In this document: positions 8,152 through 15,647 of the stretch, piece after piece
Numbering within the stretch: the first letter of the stretch is position 1
Layout of the letters: every line of letters starts with the position of its first letter
NCBI GenBank assembly: GCA_030647435.1
Contig: JAUSJX010000126.1
Coordinates: forward strand, 1 to 44,361
Source of the DNA: Candidatus Rokuibacteriota bacterium
GTDB taxonomy: Bacteria; Methylomirabilota; Methylomirabilia; Rokubacteriales; CSP1-6
Length of the DNA: 44,361 bases
Direction: 5' to 3'
Notes under the pieces: generated by a model
The model's input: the letters and a program-made list of their open reading frames with translations, nothing else
Databases searched by the model: none
Told to the model about the DNA's origin: nothing
Position numbers and translations under genes: made by a program

Positions 8152-9132
8152 TCATGAGTGGATGATACCGCTCCCAGGAGAATTGATGCTGAAGCGGATC
8201 TCGGTGTGGTCCTTGAGCGCTTCGCGGACCTTGGCCTGCCGCTCTTCGGGAACGAAGAGGAGCATGAAGCCGCCCCCACCGGCGCCGAGCAGCTTGCCGC
8301 CGAGGGCGCCCGCGCTCAGGGCCCGTTCGTACATCTCGTCGATCGCCGGGCTGCTGACGGCCGGATCGAGGACGCGCTTTTCCCGCCACGTCTCGTCCAG
8401 CAGTTCGCCGAACGCCGCCAGCGACCCGTCCCCCGTGAGCACGCCGTGGGCCTTCTCCACCAGGGTCAGCATCCGCTTCAGGTTGCCCTCGATCCGGTGC
8501 AGGTTCTCGATCTTCCTCTTCTCGATCTCCCTCGCGCGCCGCGTGATCCCGGTGAAGAAGAGCAGCAGCGAGCCGTCCAGCTCCTGCAGCTTGGCCTTCG
8601 AGACCGCGACCCGGTGGACCACGAAGTTGTCGGCGCCCGAAAACTCGATGACGTTCAGGCCGCCGTAGGCGGCGATGATCTGGTCCTGGAGCCCCACCGC
8701 CTCCCCAAGGATCTCACGTTCCACGTGGATGGCCAGGCTGGCCAGCTCGCCCTTGGGGATGAACCGGCCCTGATAGGCGTTCAGGGCGTTGATCATGCCG
8801 ACTGTGAAGCTGGACGACGATCCGAGGCCCGAGAACGACGGCAGGTCCGCGGTGAGACTGATCTCGACGTCCCGCTCGATCCCGAAGTACCGCAGGATCT
8901 CACGAAAGGGAACATGCTCGATCTCGGCTAGGCCGTTCACGCACTCCACCTTCCGGTAGGCCAGTCGGATGGAGTAGTCGAAGAGCTTCGAGGGGAAATG
9001 GCTCACCGAGTGGTAGATAAACTTGTCGATGGCGGTCGCCAGCACCGCTCCCCCGTGCTCTCTGAAGAACTCCGGGAAGTCAGTGCCGCCCCCGAAGAAG
9101 CTCACCCGCAATGGCGTCTGGCAGATGATCAT
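8152..9132 (-). CDS. hddA: D-glycero-alpha-D-manno-heptose 7-phosphate kinase HddA
   Basis: This 326-residue GHMP kinase carries the N-terminal PLRVSFFGGGTDFPEF motif typical of HddA. The ATP loop is LPSFSGLGSSSSFTVG and a C-terminal glycine-rich motif reads GKLLGAGGGGFMLLF. In the GDP-heptose branch HddA phosphorylates heptose 7-phosphate at C-1; GmhB and HddC then give GDP-D-glycero-alpha-D-manno-heptose. Neither of those two genes is in the window. The partner gmhA follows immediately. This kinase points to the GDP-linked alpha branch used for capsules, S-layer glycans and some O-antigens, rather than the ADP-linked LPS-core branch (HldE). Confidence 0.88.
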   Translation of the reverse strand: MIICQTPLRVSFFGGGTDFPEFFREHGGAVLATAIDKFIYHSVSHFPSKLFDYSIRLAYRKVECVNGLAEIEHVPFREILRYFGIERDVEISLTADLPSFSGLGSSSSFTVGMINALNAYQGRFIPKGELASLAIHVEREILGEAVGLQDQIIAAYGGLNVIEFSGADNFVVHRVAVSKAKLQELDGSLLLFFTGITRRAREIEKRKIENLHRIEGNLKRMLTLVEKAHGVLTGDGSLAAFGELLDETWREKRVLDPAVSSPAIDEMYERALSAGALGGKLLGAGGGGFMLLFVPEERQAKVREALKDHTEIRFSINSPGSGIIHS

Positions 9133-9148
9133 CCCCTCGCCCGTCCGT

Positions 9149-10045
9149 CTACGCCTTCCGGAGAATCAGGTGGATCCCGCCACCATCCTCCGGCCGCCAG
9201 TCCTTCAACGACAGCCCGTTCCCCCGAACCATGTCCCGGCGCGTGAACCCATGCGGCTTCACCTCGACCAAGCCACGCGTAGTGAACTGAGCCAGCCACC
9301 AGTCCCCCGGCTTGAGCGTCCGATGATACACGGCACCGGTCAGCGGATTGCCGTCCGGAAGCAGATCAACCGAGCCGATGAAGTACCCCTCCGGCTTCAG
9401 ATGCCGGTGGATGTTACGGATCAGGCCGTCCAGCGCCTCTTCGGGGATATGCTCCAGAACCTCCCAGGCCGTGATCACATCGAAGAGGAACGCGCGGTCA
9501 TGCCAGTCGGTGACCAGGAACGGCTTGGTGATGTCGCAGGTGAACAGGTGAAAGGGGATCGTGTCCCACTCCCCCGACCGGAGCCGCTTCGACGTGTCCG
9601 ATCCCTCCAGCCCGATCGCGATGTGGCCGTCCTCGAGAAATGACCGCACCATCCCGCCGCCCGCGCATCCCAGATCCATCACCGCGATGCGCTCCGGGAA
9701 GCCCAGGGTCTCGTACAGCTTGAGGTTGAACCGGTAGTTCACCGAGTTGTCGAATACTGTGCCCCGCGGGTAGCGGTGGTCATCGCTCCCATGAGCCACC
9801 GGATAGTCCGACTTCACCTTCAGCCGGAGTCCCTCGTTCGCCGTCCAGTAGGCGAGGTACTGCTGTTTCCACAACGTATTGGCGCGTCGCTCTTCGGCGC
9901 TTTGCCGCCGCGGCGACAGTACTTTGTCCACGATCTCTACGGCGTGAAAGAAGAGCGGGGTGAGCACCGGCGGCTGCCGGGTCAGCATATATGTCTTCGC
10001 CTTTCGATAGTACCGTGTCGCCAGCCCCACCAGGGCCTCTCTCAT
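9149..10045 (-). CDS. Class I SAM-dependent methyltransferase
   Basis: The protein has 298 residues when started at the ATG in 10043-10045, which overlaps the TGA of the preceding glycosyltransferase gene (ATGA). After an N-terminal helical stretch of about 100 residues there is a Rossmann methyltransferase domain: motif I VMDLGCAGGGMVRSF, an acidic LEGSD after strand 2, and FDVITAWEVLEHIPEE as motif post-II. Part of the C-terminus reads GDWWLAQFTTRGLVEV. It probably methylates a sugar or glycan hydroxyl; the substrate is unknown. It ends 16 bases before hddA and belongs to the same run of closely packed minus-strand genes. Confidence 0.8.
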   Translation of the reverse strand: MREALVGLATRYYRKAKTYMLTRQPPVLTPLFFHAVEIVDKVLSPRRQSAEERRANTLWKQQYLAYWTANEGLRLKVKSDYPVAHGSDDHRYPRGTVFDNSVNYRFNLKLYETLGFPERIAVMDLGCAGGGMVRSFLEDGHIAIGLEGSDTSKRLRSGEWDTIPFHLFTCDITKPFLVTDWHDRAFLFDVITAWEVLEHIPEEALDGLIRNIHRHLKPEGYFIGSVDLLPDGNPLTGAVYHRTLKPGDWWLAQFTTRGLVEVKPHGFTRRDMVRGNGLSLKDWRPEDGGGIHLILRKA

Positions 10046-10773
10046 ACCCTGAACTCGCTCTTCAATTCTAGCAGGCCACGATACGCTTTCACGCATTCCC
10101 AGAGGAACCGGTTCGACGGCAATCCTCGGCTCACCCCGAACTTCCGCCGTCGGTGCATCACCCGAACCTGCTTGATCGCATAGTTGTTCAGCTCGGCCCT
10201 CAGCAAGAGCTCCGCGTTCAGCAGGGTTGGCATGCACCGAATCGTCGGGAGGAGTTCCCGAACCACCTCCCGCTTCACGAGCCGGAACGCCGAGTTGATG
10301 TCACTGTAATGGACGTCGAAGACGACGCGGGCGATGTAATTGAAGACCGCCGACGCCGCCTTGCGGGCGAAGGCGTCCTGGCGCCCGATCTTCGCCCCGT
10401 GAACAACGGAGAATTCGTTCGCGAACGGCACCAGCTTCCAGAACTCCGACGCCACGTACTGCCCGTCGGAGTCGGTGAAGAACACCCACGGGCATTGGGC
10501 GGCTAGATAGAGCCGCCTGGCGGCTGCCGCGAACCCGTCCTTCGTGTCGTTGTAGCGGACTTGAATGAACGGGTACTTCTCGGACATCCGGCCCAGGATC
10601 TCGCGGGTTCCGTCGGTGCTGGCCCCGTCGTCGAAGAGGAATTCGGAGCCCTCCGGTAGGTACCGAAAGACGTCCTGGACCCACTCCTCGATGACGTCCT
10701 CGATGATGTCGGCCTCGTTGCAGACCGGCATGAGGATGGACACCGGTCCGGGCACCGTCCGTTCGCCTTTCAT
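10042..10773 (-). CDS. GT2 glycosyltransferase, polyprenyl-phosphate sugar synthase type
   Basis: This 243-residue GT-A enzyme has SILMPVCNEADIIEDVI at the start, an FDDGASTDGT strand (the usual first Asp of family 2) and a TDSDGQY metal-binding DxD. A lysine/arginine-rich stretch near the end reads HRRRKFGVSRG. Size and motifs fit the DPM1/GtrB-type group that charges a polyprenyl phosphate with one sugar; no C-terminal membrane segments are seen. The start overlaps the stop of the large membrane protein gene (ATGA at 10770-10773). That is the expected pairing of a lipid-linked sugar synthase with the GT-C enzyme that uses it. The transferred sugar is unknown. Confidence 0.8.
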   Translation of the reverse strand: MKGERTVPGPVSILMPVCNEADIIEDVIEEWVQDVFRYLPEGSEFLFDDGASTDGTREILGRMSEKYPFIQVRYNDTKDGFAAAARRLYLAAQCPWVFFTDSDGQYVASEFWKLVPFANEFSVVHGAKIGRQDAFARKAASAVFNYIARVVFDVHYSDINSAFRLVKREVVRELLPTIRCMPTLLNAELLLRAELNNYAIKQVRVMHRRRKFGVSRGLPSNRFLWECVKAYRGLLELKSEFRV

Positions 10774-13007
10774 CGCGTCCCCTCCGTCGCGCTCTTTGGC
10801 AGCCGCACGACGATCGACTGCCAGGCGATCAGGAGCATCCGCGGGTCGTGTGGACTCCGCAGCACAGGATCGAGCGAGCTTGTGAACTTCACGACGTTTC
10901 GGCCTGCCCGCAACGAAAAGGGCTCGGTGACCAGCATCCTCTTCGTCTCCGAGGAGCGCACCGGCTGGCCGTTGACGGCGACCGAGATCGTCTCCCCGTC
11001 GCGCCGCCACAAGTAGCGCGTTTCCAGGCTCACCTTGACGCCCTCCGTCCGGCTATCCACGAAAACCGAGCACGACCGTCCGTCGTTGCCGCACCACCGG
11101 TGCGTACGCTCGCTTCCCGACCACCCTTCCCCAGGACTCAGGGTCAGGTCCGAGTCGGCGCCCTGATAGAGCACGAACCACGGGTTGATGTCGTACTTGA
11201 TCTTGTAGTCGGTCGCCTCGACGAAGAATATGTCCCGGGCGCTGCTCCGCGCCGCGGGTGTCATGGCCAGATAGTAGTCCTGGCTCAGAAACCCGACGGG
11301 TCTCCCTCCGTAGGGGAACCGCTGGTATACTTGTGGCTTCCGCATCGTAAAGTAGTTGATCCAGAACAGCGTGAAGTTGTCGGTGTCGAGCACGTTGATG
11401 CCCTTCACGAAGGGGAGGCTCTCGATCTTCTTCAGCTCTACGATCTCCTCGGGCAGGACGAAAGCCTGCTCGGCCATGAAGCGCACCAGGTCCTTGTCGC
11501 TCTTCACCGACGCAACAGCAACGGCGATGAAGCAGACGCCGGCGAAGAGCACCTTCAGCCGGCTGTCCCGCCAGGATGTCGTCTGGAAGCCCAGCGCGAG
11601 CCCGAGGAGCGTCACCCCGCTGAACGTCGCGGTAATCTTGGAGCTCCGATAGCTTCCCAGGATGCCTCCCTCCGATCCGACGACGGCGAAGTACAGCCCG
11701 ACCAGGAACAGCGGCACGAACAGCCCGAGCAGGAAGCTGAGGTGCGTCCGGCGCTCCATTCCTCTCGCTGCATGGACCACGGACACGACGAACGCCGCGA
11801 CGGCCATCGCCACGAACCAGGCGCGGCCTGAGGGCATTTGGCCGGCGAGGAAGATGCGCGCCGGATCCGGACCCACGGCGTCCGACGAGACCACGCCGCC
11901 ACCGACGAGGACGTCGGGGCTCAGCCAGGGGATGAACCAGCCGTTGTTCCCCCCCGCGAGCCAGCTGAGCGCGATGCCGATGCTACGGAGACGGAAGGGG
12001 TTCAGCAGTAGGCTCACCCCGAGCAAAACGAGCACCACGGCCGCCAGCTTCAATCCCTTGGACAGTCGCCGCGCTACCACCTCGTGGACCGCAGTATACG
12101 CCACCAGCAGCGCGCCGATTACCAGCAGCATGAAGTGGTAGGTCAGCAGCAGCCCTGAGAAGAAGATGACCACGGCCGGCGCGAATGGCAGGTAGTCCCG
12201 GACCGTGCTCCCCTCGCGCAGCGCGAAGGTGTGCAGGAACAAGAGGGCCAGCATGAGCCCCATCGAGATCATCTGGCCGCCGAAGCTCTGCCAGACCGTA
12301 TAGACGACGACCGGATTGATGGCGTAGAGGAGCGTCACTCCGATCGCGCTGGCGCGGGAAAAGGCCAAGCTCTCGCGCGCCAGCAGATAGAGGAACGGGA
12401 TGCCCTGGCAGGCGAGGACGTTCATGACCAGGCTCTGCAGCTTGTAGGGCTCGGAGCTCAGGATGGAGCTGGCGAAGGCGACGATGGCCGAGGGCCCGAA
12501 CCACACGTCGTCGGACGTCCAGGCAAAGTGTCCGCCCTGCCCGAGGAAGCCGACCTGGCTGTTCCGGGCGAACTCCTGCAAGAAGCGCGAGGCTCCCGCC
12601 AACTCCGCGATGTCGAGGTTGCCGAGGGACAGCGAGGTCGCCTGCCCGTGCTTGGCCAGGAAGGGAATCGAGACCACGACGAATCCCACCACCGTCAGCG
12701 CGGTGATGAGGCCGACCCTGGCGTTGCAGATCTCGCGGACTTCGGCGGGAGCCCGAAGCACCCCTACCGCGTAGAGCGCGAGCAGGATCACGGGGAGGGC
12801 GAGGACGGAGAACGCATAGGCGCTGATCGGGGCCAGATTCGACCGGTAGCCGTAGTAGGTGACGAAGACGACGTAGCAGTAGCCGATGGACGGCGCGAAC
12901 GCCAGCGAGTACCTCTTCAGTGGCCGGGGCAGCCAAGCGAACGAAAAGGGCAGCCCGCAGACGAGTAACAGCAGCCACGAGAGGACAGAATAGTAGTAGT
13001 ACTCCAT
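10770..13007 (-). CDS. Polytopic membrane protein, GT-C glycosyltransferase-like
   Basis: This 745-residue protein has roughly a dozen hydrophobic segments in its first 530 residues and a soluble C-terminal tail of about 210 residues. The tail is rich in beta-type sequence (an RYLWRRDGETISVAVNG stretch and a FSLRAGRNVVKF strand). An acidic LDIAEL motif follows an early membrane segment, at a place where GT-C enzymes keep their catalytic acid. No known family is recognised with certainty. The start ATG at 13005-13007 begins MEYYYYSVLSW. Its stop overlaps the GT2 gene, so it may transfer a lipid-linked sugar onto the glycan in the periplasm. A Wzy-like polymerase is the main alternative. Confidence 0.6.
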   Translation of the reverse strand: MEYYYYSVLSWLLLLVCGLPFSFAWLPRPLKRYSLAFAPSIGYCYVVFVTYYGYRSNLAPISAYAFSVLALPVILLALYAVGVLRAPAEVREICNARVGLITALTVVGFVVVSIPFLAKHGQATSLSLGNLDIAELAGASRFLQEFARNSQVGFLGQGGHFAWTSDDVWFGPSAIVAFASSILSSEPYKLQSLVMNVLACQGIPFLYLLARESLAFSRASAIGVTLLYAINPVVVYTVWQSFGGQMISMGLMLALLFLHTFALREGSTVRDYLPFAPAVVIFFSGLLLTYHFMLLVIGALLVAYTAVHEVVARRLSKGLKLAAVVLVLLGVSLLLNPFRLRSIGIALSWLAGGNNGWFIPWLSPDVLVGGGVVSSDAVGPDPARIFLAGQMPSGRAWFVAMAVAAFVVSVVHAARGMERRTHLSFLLGLFVPLFLVGLYFAVVGSEGGILGSYRSSKITATFSGVTLLGLALGFQTTSWRDSRLKVLFAGVCFIAVAVASVKSDKDLVRFMAEQAFVLPEEIVELKKIESLPFVKGINVLDTDNFTLFWINYFTMRKPQVYQRFPYGGRPVGFLSQDYYLAMTPAARSSARDIFFVEATDYKIKYDINPWFVLYQGADSDLTLSPGEGWSGSERTHRWCGNDGRSCSVFVDSRTEGVKVSLETRYLWRRDGETISVAVNGQPVRSSETKRMLVTEPFSLRAGRNVVKFTSSLDPVLRSPHDPRMLLIAWQSIVVRLPKSATEGTR

Positions 13008-13032
13008 AGCCCCAGGCCCGTCCGACCCCGTC

Positions 13033-14004
13033 CTACAGAGTCGGAACCCGAACCCGACGACGCCAGTACTCGAGTGTATCCAGGAGGGTCCGCTCGAAGG
13101 AGATTGCGGGCTGCCAGCCGAGCTCCTTGCGGACCTTGGAGGCGTCACCGAGGAGGTGGGGTACGTCGGAAGGACGGAGCCGCGCGGGGTCCTGCTTCAC
13201 TACAATTCCCGAGACTCTGGCTTCACGCAGGAAAAAGTCGAGAACCTCCTGGATCGTCCAGCTCCGGCCGGAGCAGAGGTTGTACACCTCGCCGGGCTCT
13301 CCACGCTCTAGCAAGAGCCAGTAACCCTGGACGATGTCACGCACGTCAGAGTAGTCCCGCCGGGCCTCAAGGTTTCCCACATGGACCACCGGCTCGCGGA
13401 GCCCCGCCTCGATCTCGGCGATCTGCTTGGCGAAGTTGGAGGTCACGAAGACGTCGCCCCGGCGGGGGCCCTCGTGGTTGAAGGCGCGGGAACGGACGAT
13501 GGGCAGGCCGTAGCTCTTCCAGTACTGGTAGCCCATCAAATCCTGTGCGACCTTGCTGACCGCATAGGGGGAGAGCGGGCGCAGCGGGTTCGTCTCCTTG
13601 ATCGGTAGCTCGTCCTCATGGACCAGACCATATTCCTCGCTGGAACCGATCACGAGAAACCGAGGCTTCTTCGGGCGAACCCGGATCGCCTCCAGGAGGT
13701 TCACCTGACTCACCGTGTTCGTGTAGAACGTCTCAGCCGGCGTCTGCCAGGAGGCCGCCACGAAGCTCTGGGCGGCCAGGTGGACCACGTAGTCCGGATT
13801 CGCCGCCTCCACCAAGCCCTGCACCGAGGAAAGGTCGCGGAGGTCGGACTCGATCAGCTGGATCTGCGATCGGAGGTGCTCGATGTTCTCGGTCCTGCTC
13901 CGCCAGCGAATCGAACCGATCACCTCGACCCCTTTGCCCAGGGCATACTCGGCGAGATGACTACCGACGAACCCGGTGATACCAGTGATCAGCACTCGCG
14001 TCAT
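13033..14004 (-). CDS. GDP-mannose 4,6-dehydratase-like SDR
   Basis: This 323-residue extended SDR starts MTRVLITGITGFVGSHL. It has SSEEYGLV and SPYAVSKVAQD carrying the catalytic Ser/Glu and YxxxK. The stretch RSRAFNHEGPRRGDVFVTSN is a hallmark of the GMD/Rmd branch, followed by RRDYSDVRD and YNLCSG. The likely reaction is dehydration of a GDP-mannose-type sugar to the 4-keto-6-deoxy form. Close relatives act on GDP-manno-heptose in capsule loci that also carry gmhA and hddA, so GDP-heptose is a realistic substrate here. The start at 14002-14004 was chosen over longer forms because the Rossmann strand begins there. Confidence 0.85.
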   Translation of the reverse strand: MTRVLITGITGFVGSHLAEYALGKGVEVIGSIRWRSRTENIEHLRSQIQLIESDLRDLSSVQGLVEAANPDYVVHLAAQSFVAASWQTPAETFYTNTVSQVNLLEAIRVRPKKPRFLVIGSSEEYGLVHEDELPIKETNPLRPLSPYAVSKVAQDLMGYQYWKSYGLPIVRSRAFNHEGPRRGDVFVTSNFAKQIAEIEAGLREPVVHVGNLEARRDYSDVRDIVQGYWLLLERGEPGEVYNLCSGRSWTIQEVLDFFLREARVSGIVVKQDPARLRPSDVPHLLGDASKVRKELGWQPAISFERTLLDTLEYWRRRVRVPTL

Positions 14005-14070
14005 TGCCACGCCATTGCTCCTAAGAGGAAAGAACGGCATCTCACTTGTCTGCCTCCCGTTACCCGTCTC

Positions 14071-14310
14071 AGCGCTTAACGATCTCGATCGTCGGACATG
14101 GGGAAATAATACCACCTCCCCTGTCGAGCGACTCTCTTTCCCTTTCGAGGAATTCCCTCTTGAAGTGCCACGGCAGCACAAGGTAGTAATCCGGCTTCAT
14201 TGCTCTCGACTCGCCCTCGCTGATGATCGGGATGTCCGTTCCCAACGCCCGTGCGCCATGTTTCCCCAGGTTCCGGTCGGCCGCATGCTCGATGATGGTG
14301 TTGTCAAGAA
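14071..14310 (-). pseudogene. C-terminal remnant of a sugar methyltransferase
   Basis: Downstream of the intact methyltransferase gene the minus strand reads an open stretch ending DIPIISEGESRAMKPDYYLV, LPWHFKREFLERE, and GGGIISPCPTIEIVKR before a TGA. It aligns without gaps to the last 70 or so residues of the upstream enzyme (HIPIISEREARSMKPDYFLV and onward). Homology fades upstream of about 14310. Just before it, at 14384-14370, lies an AGGAGG box and an ATG that opens only a 16-codon frame (MRYEGVCF..) ending in TAG. The relic is the tail of a second, diverged paralogue whose body has been deleted. Confidence 0.65.
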
Positions 14311-14383
14311 ATGCAATATTACTAAAAAGGATCGCACACCCTCCAGATAAAACATACCCCTTCGTAACGCATAGCGCCCTCCT

Positions 14384-15622
14384 TCAAACAATCTCAATTT
14401 CTGGAAATGGGAAGATCATCTTTCCTCCGTTTGCCAGATATTCTTTTTCACGATCGAGTATTCCAGCTTTAAAGTGCCAAGGTAAAACGAGGAAATAGTC
14501 CGGTTTCATCGAACGAGCCTCGCGTTCGGAAATGATTGGGATATGTGTCCCGGGGGTGAAACAACCGAACTTATCCGGGTTGACGTCCGCGATCGCAGGG
14601 ACATCCCGCTCCGAGAACCCGCAGAACTGCAAGACCACATTGCCCTTAGTTGACGCCCCGTAGCCAAGCACTGTTTTCCCATCGGCGACCAATGCGCGGA
14701 TCAAACGAACCAGGTCCTCGCGATGCCGAAATGCCCTCTCTTCGAATTCGCGGTATGGTCTCGGTGTGCTGAGTCCCATACGCTCTTCCTGTTCAAGAAG
14801 CCAGTTGATCACCGCGTCATTCGCCTTAACCTTTCGATTTCCCACCTTAGCCACGGAAACCGCAAAACTGCCGCCATTCACCGCGTTCATCACAACATCG
14901 ACGATCTTGAGCCCCGCCATTTCCATGATTGTCTTAACTACGCCGAGCGAGTAATACTCCAAGTGTTCGTGGCAGATGGTGTCGTACGAGTTGAGACGTA
15001 ACATCGACGGCATGTAGCTCTGCTCAAAATGCCAAATGCCGTCTTCAGCAAGCACTGATTCGATCTCGCAAGCGAATTTTGCGGGGGCTTCAAGATCGTA
15101 AAACATCGCTATCGAGGTGATGATTTTTGCAGGCTTCGACTGAACGGACCGGTAGGCTGCCGAGGAGAAAAAGTCCGGAACGAGTCTAATATCGTTGCTG
15201 TAATACTGTCCGAACTTCCGACCCGTCGGGTCGATTCCGACTCGCTGTATGCCGGGGGTGCGGTAAGCCCTGAGCGTAGTCGCATCGTTGCTGCCGATGT
15301 CGAGCACTATGTCTCCTTGACCCAATGGTATCGTCCGCTCTAAGTAGCGGACCTTTTCTGTCAGATGATTCACCATCGACTGGTTCAGCCCCGACCGATA
15401 CCCGTAGCTATTGCCATACACTTCGTCAAGATCATAGGAGTGCCTCAGCTGGAGCAATCCGCTGTCGGGGCACCACACTAGCTCCAAAGGCCCCGACGTC
15501 ACCTCCACGTCGCGGCTATTCGGGAAAACTCCCGTCAGCACCTGATTACCCAGGTTGAGTACCGAAACCAGACGGCTACTACCACTGATGCGACATTCTT
15601 TGATCTCACGGTAATTCGTCAT
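14384..15622 (-). CDS. Sugar C-methyltransferase with CxxS zinc-motif remnants
   Basis: This 412-residue protein is of the same family as the enzyme at 5416-6618. The SAM domain has VLDIGSNDATTLRAY as motif I. The C-terminal domain includes GYGASTKGNVVLQFCG and HIPIISEREARSMKPDYFLV. Its N-terminal zinc module is altered: both expected CxxC pairs read CxxS (C10-R-I-S13 and C51-P-D-S54), each explainable by a single T-to-A change (TGT/TGC to AGT/AGC). It may no longer bind zinc tightly or may be decaying. It lies 25 bases after the tri-modular glycosyltransferase gene, in the AT-richer part of the locus, and is followed by the tail of a paralogue. Confidence 0.82.
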   Translation of the reverse strand: MTNYREIKECRISGSSRLVSVLNLGNQVLTGVFPNSRDVEVTSGPLELVWCPDSGLLQLRHSYDLDEVYGNSYGYRSGLNQSMVNHLTEKVRYLERTIPLGQGDIVLDIGSNDATTLRAYRTPGIQRVGIDPTGRKFGQYYSNDIRLVPDFFSSAAYRSVQSKPAKIITSIAMFYDLEAPAKFACEIESVLAEDGIWHFEQSYMPSMLRLNSYDTICHEHLEYYSLGVVKTIMEMAGLKIVDVVMNAVNGGSFAVSVAKVGNRKVKANDAVINWLLEQEERMGLSTPRPYREFEERAFRHREDLVRLIRALVADGKTVLGYGASTKGNVVLQFCGFSERDVPAIADVNPDKFGCFTPGTHIPIISEREARSMKPDYFLVLPWHFKAGILDREKEYLANGGKMIFPFPEIEIV

Positions 15623-15647
15623 GAATCACACTCCATTGGCCAACTCA

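Noticed and set aside
10770-13007. Wzx flippase or Wzy polymerase assignment
   Set aside because: The locus has an ABC exporter, and the protein has a long soluble tail and a coupled GT2 gene, which fit a GT-C enzyme better; neither Wzx nor Wzy signatures could be recognised.
14071-14384. Stop-codon readthrough joining the methyltransferase to the downstream tail
   Set aside because: The tail repeats the C-terminal domain already present upstream, so a readthrough product would carry it twice; a decayed paralogue is simpler.
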